Positions 24,741 through 33,673 are shown, numbered from the stretch's first letter. The stretch is 64,000 bases of DNA from Hyphomicrobiales bacterium (GCA_900470095.1 UBZM01000050.1:50796-114795); one strand, 5' to 3'. The notes: generated by a model from the sequence alone, not told the origin. Program-made: numbers and translations.

Positions 24741-24894
24741 GTTCGTCGTTCCATTGCGCGACGGGCGCGGCGCCTTTACCGGCACCGTATTGAATGGGCT
24801 GAACGCAGAATGGTCTGAACAGTGTCCGTTCTGCAGGTTTGAGCCCAGTGCTGCGGGTTTGGCCCGCCTTCGATAAGCGCTCAGCACAGTGCCT

Positions 24895-24915
24895 CCGCCC
24901 CCGATCGGGGGGCGG
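24895..24915 (+). terminator. GC-rich hairpin between the VOC gene and the membrane-protein gene
   Basis: CCGCCCCC and GGGGGCGG pair over 8 bp with a five-base loop (GATCG). It lies ~155 bp after the VOC stop and 33 bp before the next start, so it may be an attenuator or upstream leader structure rather than a terminator. Confidence 0.35.
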
Positions 24916-24947
24916 GCGGCTGAAGGGGACGGTCGGGAACAACGCAC

Positions 24948-25958
24948 GTGGCACCTGTTATCGTCCTGTTTGTCATCGCTCCCCTGATCGCCGAGTACCT
25001 TCTCGGAAATGTGCCGACGACGATGATCGCGCTCCTGCCCCCTTTGAGCCTGCTCTATGGCTCAGGGGCCGTCCTCATCCGTGAGGTGACCCGGCAAACC
25101 GGTCGCGGTTGGCCCAGCATTTTGATGCTGGCCACCGCCTATGGCGTCCTTGAAGAGGCGTTTGCCACTCAGTCGATCTTCAATCCGAATTTCGAGGGAT
25201 TGAGGCTGCTCGATTATGGTTACGTGCCCGCACTGGGAATAAGTGGGCCGTGGACCGTCTTCACTGTCACGCTCCATGTCGTGTGGAGTATCGCAACGCC
25301 GATCGCATTGACCGAACTTCTGTTCCGCGAACGCCGGAACCATCCATGGCTTGGGCGGCGTGGGCTGATATTCGTCGGAGCCCTGTTCGTCTTCGGTCTG
25401 ATCCTGATCATGGCCTTCATGATCTGGAAGTCGTCGTTTGTCGCGACACCGCTACAGTTCGGGATCAGTGGCGCGATCGTGGTGGCGTTGGTCATTGCGG
25501 CGTTCCGGCTGTTTCCGCCGCGGACCGAGGCTGAACTTCAACGGCCCCCAGGCTCCCTCCGCCGGGCACCGAAACCATGGTTGATCGGGGTGGTCGCCTT
25601 CCTCACCGGGTATGGCTTCTACCTGCTTCACGATTCCGCGGCGGATTGGGGGATTTCCCCAATCGTGGAAGTCCTGTTGATCCTGGCTGCCGCTGGAGGC
25701 TCGATCGCCCTCATCAGCTGGTCATCAGGGGCGGGGGATTGGTCTGACATACACCGCTTTGCCTTATTGGCTGGAAGCCTGCTGGTTTACTGTTGGTGGG
25801 GCTTCTCGATCGAAGCCGAACTCTACCCCGGCACCCCGATAACCGGGCGGATCATGCTGGTCTGTGGCACACTCACGCTGTTGCTTGGACTGGCGGCGAA
25901 GGTCGGTGCTCTCGGTGGGCGCGCGAATGCTTGGGTCGTCGCATGGACGCGCCGTTAG
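24948..25958 (+). CDS. Polytopic membrane protein of unknown function (336 aa)
   Basis: About nine to ten hydrophobic segments cover the whole protein (for example VIVLFVIAPLIAEYLL, ILMLATAYGVLEEAFATQSI, LIFVGALFVFGLILIMAF). The YGVLEEAFATQSIFNPNFEG phrase, with paired glutamates facing a conserved 'S.F.P', is shared with uncharacterised membrane proteins of actinobacteria and some CPBP-like proteins, but the CPBP histidine motifs are not evident. The start is GTG 24948 with a poor ribosome site. A copy of the structured repeat begins at its stop codon and may end the transcript. Role unknown. Confidence 0.72.
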   Translation: MAPVIVLFVIAPLIAEYLLGNVPTTMIALLPPLSLLYGSGAVLIREVTRQTGRGWPSILMLATAYGVLEEAFATQSIFNPNFEGLRLLDYGYVPALGISGPWTVFTVTLHVVWSIATPIALTELLFRERRNHPWLGRRGLIFVGALFVFGLILIMAFMIWKSSFVATPLQFGISGAIVVALVIAAFRLFPPRTEAELQRPPGSLRRAPKPWLIGVVAFLTGYGFYLLHDSAADWGISPIVEVLLILAAAGGSIALISWSSGAGDWSDIHRFALLAGSLLVYCWWGFSIEAELYPGTPITGRIMLVCGTLTLLLGLAAKVGALGGRANAWVVAWTRR

Positions 25959-26050
25959 GACCGGATATCGTATCCGGTCCAATGATCTAACCCTTTGTGT
26001 TTGCATCGGCTTTCCCGAGAACCGCAATCCACTTCTTCGGGCCGATGCTC
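25958..26050. repeat. Structured intergenic repeat, copy B
   Basis: The second copy of the element at 5102-5192. It begins with a near-perfect palindrome GGACCGGATATCGTATCCGGTCC (in two parts, 25958-25967 and 25971-25980), then the linker, then a second stem formed by GCATCGG at 26003-26009 and CCGATGC at 26042-26048. The first base is the last base of the preceding stop codon. Where copies differ in the stems, pairing is mostly kept. Confidence 0.7.
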
Positions 26051-26382
26051 GAGCCCAGCGTCTGAGCGCCGCCAGCTTCGCCTGGTCAGCCTTCCCCAGA
26101 GGAAACAAGCCTCCGATCTGAAGGTCACCCTCTCCAGGCGAGGGCGGCGATCGTCACCCCCAGATAGGGCCGCGACCATGGGCAATCCAACCGTCGCGGA
26201 TGTCGGTAAAGCGGACGAGCGCGCGGCCCTTGCCGACATCTGTGACGTCAGTTTCCGGGCCGGCCGATCGGCCAGCGACCCGACGGGCCAACCTGCGCCG
26301 GCACTTGCGGTATCATGGTGCCAACGAATCAGGCTTGGCTGGCGCGGCGTTTGGCGGCTTAAGCTCTCCGGGCAAACCGGAA
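26051..26382. other. Intergenic stretch upstream of the GGDEF gene
   Basis: About 330 bp between the repeat and the GGDEF gene. Long open frames cross it, but the sequence has no protein signature, and the GGDEF product is best started at 26383. No clear promoter or operator is visible. Confidence 0.35.
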
Positions 26383-27888
26383 ATGGAACGGTCGATGACA
26401 AGCGTGCTCCCTGCCATCTCTCCCGTTGCGGCAGATGATCGACATATGTTCGATCTCGCGCCGGTCTCGCTCTGGCTGGAAGATTACAGCGGGATACGGG
26501 CGCTGTTTACGGAATGGCGGGGGCAAGGCGTCAGCGATCTGCGCGCCTTCCTCGAAGCCGATATTGGGCGGGTCAAGGCCTGCTCGAGCCGCATCCGCCT
26601 GCTCAAGGTCAACCAGCAGACCCTGGCCCTGTTCGGTGCTGACGACACCGAGCACCTGATGGCCAATCTCGACCAGGTCTTCCGGGCCGACATGTTGAAG
26701 AGCCATGCCGACGAGCTCGTCCAGCTCTGGGAGGGCAAGCTCGATTTCAGCAGCCGCACCGTCAATTACACGCTGGCGGGCGGCCGGCTCGACGTCCAGA
26801 TCAAGGGGCGCATCCTGCCGGGACACGAGGCGAGCTGGGACCGGGTGCTGGTCGCCATCGACGACATCACCGAACGCGAGCAGGCGCGGCGCGAGCTGGT
26901 GGCGAGCGAGGCCTATGCGCGCGGCCTGTTCGACCATTCGCCGGTCTCGCTCTGGGTCGAGGATTTCCGCCATGTCAAAGCCCTGCTGGACGATTTGCGC
27001 GAGCAGGGCATCGAGGATCTGCGCGTCTTCACCGAGGTGCACCCCGAATTCATCGACCGCTGCATGCACGAGATCAGGGTCATTGACGTCAACAGCCACA
27101 CGCTCGAACTCTTCGCGGCCCGCGACAAGGGCCATCTGCTCGACAATCTCGACGACGTCTTCCGCGACGAGATGCGCGTTCCCTTCCGCGAACAGCTCAT
27201 CGATCTCTGGAACGGCAAGATCTTCCAGCAGCGCGAGGTGGTGAACTACAAGCTCGACGGCACCTTGCTCTACCTGCACCTGCAATTCTCGGTGTTGCCG
27301 GGCCATGAACAGAGTTGGTCGCTGGTCCAGGTGGCGTTGACCGACATCACCGCAAGGCGCAAGGCCGAGGCCTATCTCGAATTCCTGGGCAAGCACGACG
27401 TGCTGACCAAGCTCTACAACCGGAGCTTCTATGTCGACGAGCTCAACCGCCTCGAACGCAAGCGCACGCAGCGCGTCTCGCTCATGCTGGTCGATCTCAA
27501 CGGCCTGAAACGCGTCAATGACGAGTTCGGCCATGGCGCCGGCGACGATCTGCTGCGCCGCGCCGGCGAGGTGCTCGCCAAGGCCGTGGACAAGCCGCTT
27601 TTCGCAGCAAGGATCGGCGGCGACGAATTCGCCGTGGTGCTGCCGGGCGCCGGCACGGGCGAGGCGGGGCTGGTTCTGGCCAATGTCCAGCAACTGGTCG
27701 AGCTCAACAACCAGTTCCATGGCGACACGGCGCTCAGCCTGTCGCTCGGCATGGCGACCTCCGAGCCAGGCGAAACCATGGAGTCGCTGGTGAAGCGCGC
27801 CGACCGGCTGATGTATGAGAACAAGCGCAGCTACTACGCCGACAACGATCACGACCGCCGCCGGCCGAAGACGGTCCCCATGCCCTGA
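26383..27888 (+). CDS. Diguanylate cyclase with two duplicated PAS-like sensor domains
   Basis: A 501-residue protein. Residues 23-165 and 183-325 are recognisable copies of one another: (F)D.(S/A)PVSLW(L/V)ED, a helix ending QG(V/I).DLR.F, R..(L/I)..(K/V)N..(T/S)..LFGA..., VNY.L.G..L.(V/L).(I/L)..(R/S)(I/V)LPGHE.SW, and (D/T)DIT.R. Each looks like a PAS fold closing with a DIT element. The C-terminal GGDEF domain has DVLTKLYNRSFY, LVDLNGLKRVNDEFGHGAGD and RIGGDEF (Gly412-Phe416), so it should make c-di-GMP. The RxxD inhibitory site expected five residues before GGDEF is missing. No membrane segment: a cytoplasmic sensor. ATG 26395 is an alternative start. Confidence 0.92.
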   Translation: MERSMTSVLPAISPVAADDRHMFDLAPVSLWLEDYSGIRALFTEWRGQGVSDLRAFLEADIGRVKACSSRIRLLKVNQQTLALFGADDTEHLMANLDQVFRADMLKSHADELVQLWEGKLDFSSRTVNYTLAGGRLDVQIKGRILPGHEASWDRVLVAIDDITEREQARRELVASEAYARGLFDHSPVSLWVEDFRHVKALLDDLREQGIEDLRVFTEVHPEFIDRCMHEIRVIDVNSHTLELFAARDKGHLLDNLDDVFRDEMRVPFREQLIDLWNGKIFQQREVVNYKLDGTLLYLHLQFSVLPGHEQSWSLVQVALTDITARRKAEAYLEFLGKHDVLTKLYNRSFYVDELNRLERKRTQRVSLMLVDLNGLKRVNDEFGHGAGDDLLRRAGEVLAKAVDKPLFAARIGGDEFAVVLPGAGTGEAGLVLANVQQLVELNNQFHGDTALSLSLGMATSEPGETMESLVKRADRLMYENKRSYYADNDHDRRRPKTVPMP

Positions 27889-28070
27889 CGCGGGGGGGGG
27901 GTGGAGGCGCCGGCCGGCTCCGCGGGATGCCGCTGGTCTGGCTTTTCAAACGGACTCGCCAGCATCCTGCGCGGCACCGGGGACATGATCGTACCGTCAA
28001 CGGTGACCTGTCCCGGCAGCATCATCCTGGGCCTGAGCCGTCCGACGCTGCGAAACGCGGACGTCCGTCT

Positions 28071-29258
28071 TCAGGCTTTGCGCGAGGACAGGCCGACGAC
28101 GACCACGACCGCGATCATCAGGCAGCTCACCACGATCAATGCTGTCGACAGGGAGACGGCCGTCATCACCGCACTGGCCAGGATGACGCCGATCGCGTTG
28201 GCGGTGCGAAGCAGGGCGAAAACCTCCGGCCGCTTCTTCGGAGGCGCCAGCGCATCGAGAGCGAGCGAGTAATAGGTGCCGAGCGGGGCCAGAACCACTC
28301 CGACAAGGACCGCGCCAAGGACCGTCACCGCCAGCGAGATCTGGAGCGCGGCGAGGATGGAGCCGGTCGTCATGATCGCCAGCTGGATCAGCACGGTCCG
28401 GCGTGTCTGCATGCGGTTGCGAATGCTGACCCAGACACCGCCCGCCACCGAAGCCAGGCAAAGCGGCACCGTGAACAGGATCGCCAGGGTCGGCTCGTAG
28501 CCGAAATGCAGGGCAAGAGCGACGGCGCCGATCTCGAGCGCCGCCACGGTCGAGCCGCCTGCCGCGGCGCATGTCAGCCAGAGCAGGATCGCCGGGCTTA
28601 TGACCGACGCATCGGGATGATGCGCGTCTTCCAGGGGCGCTGCAGCCGCCGTCGGCACCAGCAGGGCAGGGATGGCTCCGAGCGCCGCGACAACCAGCAC
28701 GGCAAAGACCGGCGAGACGCTGCCCAACCCGGAGGCGGCCACGGGAGCCAGGACGAACGTCACCTCGTTCAGGGTCGCTGAGATGCCGAGCGCTCGCGGC
28801 AATTTCGAGGCCGGCGCCAGCGCGTTGAGCACGGTCCGCAGATATCCGAAGGCGGCGCCGTTCACCGCCCCGGCAAGCGCTGAAACTGCGACGAGCCAGC
28901 CGAAGGCGGCCGCCTGGTGAGCCAGCACGGCGATGGCGGCGAGCGCAAGGGTTCGGAAGACCACCAGCAACCGCAGGAAGGTCGTCGGCGGAAAGCGTCT
29001 CCCGGCCCGGGTGATCGGGATCGCACCGATCACTTGCGCGAGTGTCATCGCCAGGATCATCGCCGCGCCGCCGCTGGTGTCTCCCGTCAGAGCCAGGGCG
29101 ACCAGCGCGAAGGCGACCGGCCCCGCGGCCTGCGGGACAGAGAGCGTCGCCGATGAGATGAACCACCGGACAAGCAGGGCTGTGCTTGATGTCCCAGGTC
29201 TGAGTTTAGCCACGCACGGGAACCAAAAAACGAGCCGGATCGGCCCTGGAGATTTCAA
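28071..29258 (-). CDS. MFS transporter
   Basis: A 395-residue integral membrane protein with about twelve hydrophobic segments in two halves of six, as in major facilitator transporters. Features include GRRFPPTTFLRLLVV in the first cytoplasmic loop (a degenerate motif A) and a central basic loop IRNRMQTRRTVLIQL. There is no clue to the substrate; the pattern resembles drug or sugar efflux transporters. The start is uncertain: TTG 29258 extends the frame, but GTG 29213 (VAKLRPGTSSTALL) would give a more usual MFS N-terminus; neither has a good ribosome site. It is convergent with the GGDEF gene and isolated. Confidence 0.8.
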   Translation of the reverse strand: MKSPGPIRLVFWFPCVAKLRPGTSSTALLVRWFISSATLSVPQAAGPVAFALVALALTGDTSGGAAMILAMTLAQVIGAIPITRAGRRFPPTTFLRLLVVFRTLALAAIAVLAHQAAAFGWLVAVSALAGAVNGAAFGYLRTVLNALAPASKLPRALGISATLNEVTFVLAPVAASGLGSVSPVFAVLVVAALGAIPALLVPTAAAAPLEDAHHPDASVISPAILLWLTCAAAGGSTVAALEIGAVALALHFGYEPTLAILFTVPLCLASVAGGVWVSIRNRMQTRRTVLIQLAIMTTGSILAALQISLAVTVLGAVLVGVVLAPLGTYYSLALDALAPPKKRPEVFALLRTANAIGVILASAVMTAVSLSTALIVVSCLMIAVVVVVGLSSRKA

Positions 29259-29482
29259 TCCCGCAACAGGACTGAGGACGCTGCCTCGCCGGCCTGCGTA
29301 GCAATATTCGGCATGCTGTCAATCAAGCGGGAGGAGCCCGGCAACCTCGCGCATCGACGTGCTGCCGGCCAGCCGTCGCGGGCGCAGCGCGCCAGGCGCT
29401 GTTCGACCCTGCATCGTTCAGGTAGCATGGCTCGGCCGCAGGAGAGTGGCCGCCCGGGCCGCATCCCGCGCGGGAGGGTGCC

Positions 29483-29980
29483 ATGCGCTTCATCGCGGGT
29501 TTCATCACAGCCTTCATCGTCCTGGCCGTCGCCGGCCTCGCCCTTGTCTTCAGCGGCGTCGCCAATATCGCCGCCCGCGAGCCGCACAGCGCTCCGGTGT
29601 TCTTCCTCCTGCAGACCGCCATGCGCCAATCGGTGGCTCGCCAGGCGGCCAAGGTGCCGGCGCCGGCACCGTCCACGGACCTTGCCCGAGGGTTCCGCCT
29701 CTACAACGAGACCTGCGTCTATTGCCACGGCGGCCCGGGCAAGGACCCGACCGATATCGGCAAGGGTCTCAATCCGGAGCCGCCATTCCTGCCGGACACG
29801 ATCCGGCGCTGGAGCGCCGCCGAGATCTTCTGGATCGTCAAGAACGGGGTTCGGATGACCGGCATGCCGTCCTTCGCGGACAGCCATGGCGACGACGATT
29901 TGCGGGCCGTCGTCGCCTTCGTGCAGACGCTGCCGGGCATGACGGAGGCGCAATATGCCGCCTATGAGAAGGCGCAGTGA
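29483..29980 (+). CDS. Membrane-anchored class I cytochrome c
   Basis: A 165-residue protein with an N-terminal membrane anchor (FIAGFITAFIVLAVAGLALVF) and a periplasmic cytochrome c domain. The haem site is CVYCH (Cys78, Cys81, His82), and Met128 in TGMPSF is the probable axial ligand. The short domain (~95 residues) with a GMP axial loop is typical of small electron carriers that serve dehydrogenases or terminal oxidases. It has no adjacent oxidase or dehydrogenase, so its partner is unknown. Start ATG 29483 follows GGGAGGG. Confidence 0.92.
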   Translation: MRFIAGFITAFIVLAVAGLALVFSGVANIAAREPHSAPVFFLLQTAMRQSVARQAAKVPAPAPSTDLARGFRLYNETCVYCHGGPGKDPTDIGKGLNPEPPFLPDTIRRWSAAEIFWIVKNGVRMTGMPSFADSHGDDDLRAVVAFVQTLPGMTEAQYAAYEKAQ

Positions 29981-30038
29981 GCCCGGTTCCAGCGGGCTTG
30001 CAAGGTCTTCATAGGCTCCGGGGCGCCGTCCCGCGGTG

Positions 30039-32096
30039 TCAGTCCGCCGCTTGCGTCTTCAGACCGGTCCAGCCCGCGGCAAAGGCCCAAAGATCGGCCA
30101 TCTCGTCGAGCGCCTTGCCCATCGGCTTTCCGGCGCCATGTCCCGCCCGCGTGTCGACCCGGAGAACCCGCGGTCGATCGCCGAGATCGGTGGCCTGAAG
30201 TGCTGCGGCATATTTGAAGCTGTGGGCCGGTACGACGCGGTCATCCGTATCGGCGGTCGTGACCAGGATCGCCGGATAGGACGTTCCCGAACGGATGGTG
30301 TGACAGGGCGAATAGGACAGGAGATTGCGGAAATCGGCCTCCTTCTCCGGGTCGCCATAATCTCCGATCCAGAACTGTCCGTTCGTGAAGCGGGCGAAGC
30401 GCAGCATGTCCATGACGCCGACACCGGCCAGCGCTGCGGCAAAGAGCTCCGGCCGCTGGTTGACGACCGCTGCGACGAGCAGCCCGCCATTGGATTCGCC
30501 CTGGATCGCGAGGCCCTCGGCAGAGGCGATGCCTTCGCTTTTCAGATATTCGGCGGCCGCAATGAAGTCGTCGAAGACGTTCTGCTTGTTCGCCAGCCGG
30601 CCCGCCTCGTGCCACGCCTTGCCGTACTCCCCACCGCCGCGCAGATTGGCGACGGCGTAGGCACCGCCTGCCTCGACCCAGGCGAGGACGGCGGGCGAAT
30701 AATAGGGGACCATGCTGATGCCGAAGCCGCCATAGCCGTAGAGGATGGTCGGCGCCGGCGTGGCGACGTCGGCGCGTCGCACGACGAACATCGGGATGCG
30801 CGTGCCATCCTTCGAATGGTAGAAGCGCTGCTCGACGGCGATCTGGTCGAGATCGATCGCAACCTCGGGCTCGGCCCAGACCGTCCGGGTTCGGCGCGCG
30901 ACGTCGTAGCGATAGATCGTCGTCGGCGCGTTGTGACTGGTGAAGACGAAGAAGGCCTCGTCATCGTCCGGGCGTCCGCGAAACCCTCCGGCGGTGCCGA
31001 TGCCGGGAAGCTCGATCATCCCGTCGGGCGTGCCGTCAAGCTGGTAGCGCCGGATCTCGCTCTTGGCGTCGACGAGATAGGTGACGAGAAGCCTGCCGCC
31101 GAGAAGGGCCGCCTCGTTCAAGGTCCCGTCCGTCCGCTCGTCGACCAGGTCGATGAAACGCGGCTCCGCGGCTGCGAGGTCGAAGGTGACGATCTTGCCG
31201 CGCTCGGCCCCTTCGTCAGTTGCCAGGAAAAGCTCAGTCCCCCGGTTGCCGACGAGCGTCCAGTTGTGACCATAGGTCTTCACGATGGGGCGCGGCGCCC
31301 AGGCCGGTTCTGCGAGGTCGATGATCGACAGCGCGTTGCCGCCCGCGCCGGGCGTGGAATAGATCACGCCATAGCGCCCGTCCGGCGTCACGCCGAGCGC
31401 CTGGATGAGCAGGTCTCCCTCCGGCGTGGCGTGAACGAGCCGGTCCTCGGCCTGCGCGGTGCCGAGCGCATGGAAGCAGATCGCGTGCTCGGTGACCGGT
31501 GCCTCGAAGGCGTTCGCAGCCGGCGGTTCGGGAAAGCGGGAATAGAAGAAGCCGGACCCGTCCCGCGCCCAGGCGATGGCGGTGAAGCGCGCCCAGGCGA
31601 TCTCGTCGGGAAGGATGGTTCCGGTCTCGACATCGAGGACGCGGATGCTGCGCCAGTCCGTGCCGCCTTCCTGCCTGGCGAAGGCGAGATGGCGCCCGTC
31701 TTCGCTGACTGCCCATTCCGCAAGCGCGGTCGCGCCATCGTCAGACCATCCATTCGGATCGATCAGGACGCGCTCGGTGCCCTCAGTGCCCTCGCGCATG
31801 ACGAGCACCGCCTGATTGTCGAGGCCGGGGTTGCGGGTGAAGAACATGCGGTTCCCCCGTTTCACCGGAGGCGTGAGGCGGGCATGATCGAGGAGCGCCG
31901 CCAGACGCTGCCGGAAGCGGTCGCGTCCCGGCAGCTCGGCCAGATGCGATCTCGCGAGATCGTCCTGCGCGCGGATCCAGGCCGCGACCTCCTGATGGGT
32001 GCGGGCGTCGCCTTCGAGCCAGCGGTAGGGGGCGGCGACGGCCGTGCCGAAATGCGCTTCGACCGTGTCGGTGCGTCGGGTCTTAGGATAGATCAT
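30039..32096 (-). CDS. Prolyl oligopeptidase family (S9A) serine peptidase
   Basis: A ~685-residue peptidase of the S9A family: an N-terminal YRWLEGD and seven-bladed propeller, then a C-terminal alpha/beta-hydrolase. The catalytic triad is visible as GESNGGLLV (Ser), DTDDRVVP (Asp) and RAGHGAGKP (His). The oxyanion-side phrase YGYGGFGISM and ANLRGGGEYGKAWH are family landmarks. It would cleave short proline-containing peptides. No signal peptide: cytoplasmic. The three ATGs at 32102, 32099 and 32096 are consecutive; the last has the best spacing to AGGA. A TetR gene precedes it by ~20 bp in the same direction. Confidence 0.95.
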   Translation of the reverse strand: MIYPKTRRTDTVEAHFGTAVAAPYRWLEGDARTHQEVAAWIRAQDDLARSHLAELPGRDRFRQRLAALLDHARLTPPVKRGNRMFFTRNPGLDNQAVLVMREGTEGTERVLIDPNGWSDDGATALAEWAVSEDGRHLAFARQEGGTDWRSIRVLDVETGTILPDEIAWARFTAIAWARDGSGFFYSRFPEPPAANAFEAPVTEHAICFHALGTAQAEDRLVHATPEGDLLIQALGVTPDGRYGVIYSTPGAGGNALSIIDLAEPAWAPRPIVKTYGHNWTLVGNRGTELFLATDEGAERGKIVTFDLAAAEPRFIDLVDERTDGTLNEAALLGGRLLVTYLVDAKSEIRRYQLDGTPDGMIELPGIGTAGGFRGRPDDDEAFFVFTSHNAPTTIYRYDVARRTRTVWAEPEVAIDLDQIAVEQRFYHSKDGTRIPMFVVRRADVATPAPTILYGYGGFGISMVPYYSPAVLAWVEAGGAYAVANLRGGGEYGKAWHEAGRLANKQNVFDDFIAAAEYLKSEGIASAEGLAIQGESNGGLLVAAVVNQRPELFAAALAGVGVMDMLRFARFTNGQFWIGDYGDPEKEADFRNLLSYSPCHTIRSGTSYPAILVTTADTDDRVVPAHSFKYAAALQATDLGDRPRVLRVDTRAGHGAGKPMGKALDEMADLWAFAAGWTGLKTQAAD

Positions 32097-32122
32097 CATC
32101 ATGTCCTCATGCGGAGGGGGCT

Positions 32123-32752
32123 TCAGCCGGCCTGGCTTGCGAGCGGATCGCAGATCGGCAGGGTGCTGGCTGTGCGGATGGCCGCGGCCAGCCGGTCGCA
32201 GACTTCGGGATGTTCGAAGCGGCGGCCATGGGTGAAGGTGGCAGTGCAGATGTCTTCGTCGACGACGCGGACGGCGGCCATCGCAGCTGCAGCGCAGAGC
32301 TTGACGTCGAAGTCGTCGGGATTAAGTCCGGCGCGGGCGGCGATGATCGCGACGAGCGCGTCCTCGGCCTGCGCGCTCGCCATCAGGTAGGCGCATCGGA
32401 TCGCCGGTTCGGTTTTCAAGCGGGAGATCAGGCGCGCCGCAGCCACGCCGTCGCGGATCTCCTGCTCGGTCTGCAGCATGGAGCCCAATGTCTCGTGCAG
32501 GTAGGTCTCGATCGAGACCTCACGCGGCCATGCCCGCAGGAGCTCGACGAAGCGCAGGCCGGTGACGTGGAAAAGTGGTTCGATACAAGCTTCCTTCGAG
32601 CGGAAGTAGCGCCAGACCGTGCGCTTGGAGAGCCCGGCCGCAGCGGCGATCGCATCGCCGCTCGTCTTCTCCACCCCGTCCCGCCAGAACAGCTCGGCCG
32701 CATGGCGCGCCACGGCAAGCCGCCCCTGCTCGATCTTCGACTGATCCATCAT
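32123..32752 (-). CDS. TetR-family transcriptional regulator
   Basis: A 209-residue regulator with an N-terminal TetR HTH: ARHAAELFWRDGVEKTSGDA then IAAAAGLSKRTVWRYFRSKE (about residues 15-55). The rest is a variable ligand-binding helical domain. A perfect 15-bp inverted repeat starts 8 bases upstream of its start codon, so it should repress its own operon, which includes the prolyl oligopeptidase gene 20 bp downstream. The ATGs at 32752 and 32749 are consecutive; the second has slightly better ribosome spacing. The inducer is unknown; a peptide or proline-containing natural product would be a reasonable guess. Confidence 0.92.
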   Translation of the reverse strand: MMDQSKIEQGRLAVARHAAELFWRDGVEKTSGDAIAAAAGLSKRTVWRYFRSKEACIEPLFHVTGLRFVELLRAWPREVSIETYLHETLGSMLQTEQEIRDGVAAARLISRLKTEPAIRCAYLMASAQAEDALVAIIAARAGLNPDDFDVKLCAAAAMAAVRVVDEDICTATFTHGRRFEHPEVCDRLAAAIRTASTLPICDPLASQAG

Positions 32753-32759
32753 CAGTTCC

Positions 32760-32798
32760 TGTCACTTAGTGCCATTTCAGATTTGGCACTAAGTGACA
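32760..32798. promoter_or_regulatory. Probable TetR operator (15-bp perfect inverted repeat)
   Basis: TGTCACTTAGTGCCA at 32760-32774 is exactly mirrored by TGGCACTAAGTGACA at 32784-32798 with a 9-base spacer. Each half also contains an internal near-palindrome (TCACTTAGTG / CACTAAGTGA), so two regulator dimers could bind. The site is just upstream of the tetR start. Confidence 0.8.
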
Positions 32799-32917
32799 TA
32801 GCGGTCAAGGCTGGACCTAGCGACGTCGCGCGCCGCGTCGCGCCGCTGCTGCCTGGCGAGAGCAGTGCCTGGCGGAAGCAGGCATTGACAGGAGCACCTT
32901 TCGGTTGCCGATCCCTC

Positions 32918-33121
32918 CTATTCACTCCCCAGCTTGCGCGATTTCAGCAGCGCCAGCAGGCCCTCGTCGCGGCGGGCTTCCAGCTCGGCAATCGAGCGGC
33001 CGGCGCTTTCCTCTGCAACCCCCTCCACGATCCGGCGCTGCACCTCTTCGCCCAAACCCGGCTGGCCGAGCGTGTCCCAGCGCCTCAGCTGGCTCGGCTC
33101 GAGATGGGCGAGATAGCCTCG
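32918..33121 (-). pseudogene. 3' fragment of a 3-hydroxyacyl-CoA dehydrogenase gene
   Basis: This stretch is around 85% identical by eye to 36655-36857, the last ~65 codons and stop of the intact dehydrogenase gene in this window. It would read YLAHLEPSQL... EESAGRSIAELEARRDEGLL and a TAG stop, mirroring the parent. Homology ends abruptly at about 33121 inside coding sequence; no start or upstream domain is present. It is not expressed as such. Confidence 0.85.
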
Positions 33122-33397
33122 TTACCGCCGCCGACGCATCGCCGGGTTGCGATGGCGCGTTCCGTGCGTGACCCTCGCATCGAGGTCGATGATGCGCTCA
33201 GTCTCTGCGGGCAGAGCGATTTGTGGCACGGCGGGCGCCCGCCGTGCTAGGTTTGTCCCGTCGCGTGCAAGCGAGATGAGGCGCCGGCTCGTCCGGTGAG
33301 GGATCGCGGTCATCCCGCGGATGCCAAGCACCCAATTCGCCACGCCGACCTGATCATGATGCGCTCTCCTGGGTTCAGCCGACGGGAGGACAGACCG

Positions 33398-33673
33398 ATG
33401 CGACACACCCTTATCGACAAGGCGTTTGCGGTGGCCCTGGTCCTGGCCGCGACATCGCCAGCCTGGGGGCAGGACCAACACCCTGGGTTCAGCCAATCGT
33501 TCACTTGCAGCTTCAGCGGCGACCAGGGGGAAACGAGGCTCACCCTGAGCGGCCGCTGCTCCGGCGCGCTTGATTTCAGCCTCTCCGTCCAGATCGAGCG
33601 CCGGGACGCGTCGCGGACGAGGGGGCAGGAGAGAACCTTCCGCGAGGGGACGGGGCCGATATCCGATTTGTAG
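33398..33673 (+). CDS. Small exported protein of unknown function (91 aa)
   Basis: Starts at ATG 33398 after GGGAGGA (7-base spacing). MRHTLIDKAFAVALVLAATSPAWG is a clear signal peptide. The mature part has two cysteines (SFTCSFSGDQGETRL, LSGRCSG) that could form a disulfide, and reads as short beta strands (ETRLTLSGRCSGALDFSLSV). The pattern CxF-x(10-14)-L-x-GxC recurs in small exported DUF proteins of Rhizobiales, but I cannot name it. It is isolated between the dehydrogenase scrap and an arylsulfatase gene. Confidence 0.65.
   Translation: MRHTLIDKAFAVALVLAATSPAWGQDQHPGFSQSFTCSFSGDQGETRLTLSGRCSGALDFSLSVQIERRDASRTRGQERTFREGTGPISDL

Noticed and set aside
26359..27852. A ~500-codon open frame on the minus strand opposite the GGDEF gene
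   Set aside because: Antisense of a clearly coding GGDEF gene; composition and lack of motifs identify it as a shadow.
27892..27901. A run of ten G residues, considered as a phase-variation tract
   Set aside because: It lies after the GGDEF stop codon and is not in a promoter or coding position of a visible gene, so slippage would have no evident effect.
30036..32390. A 784-codon open frame on the plus strand opposite the prolyl oligopeptidase and TetR genes
   Set aside because: The minus-strand genes have complete catalytic and HTH motifs; the plus-strand reading has none and reflects third-position G+C bias.
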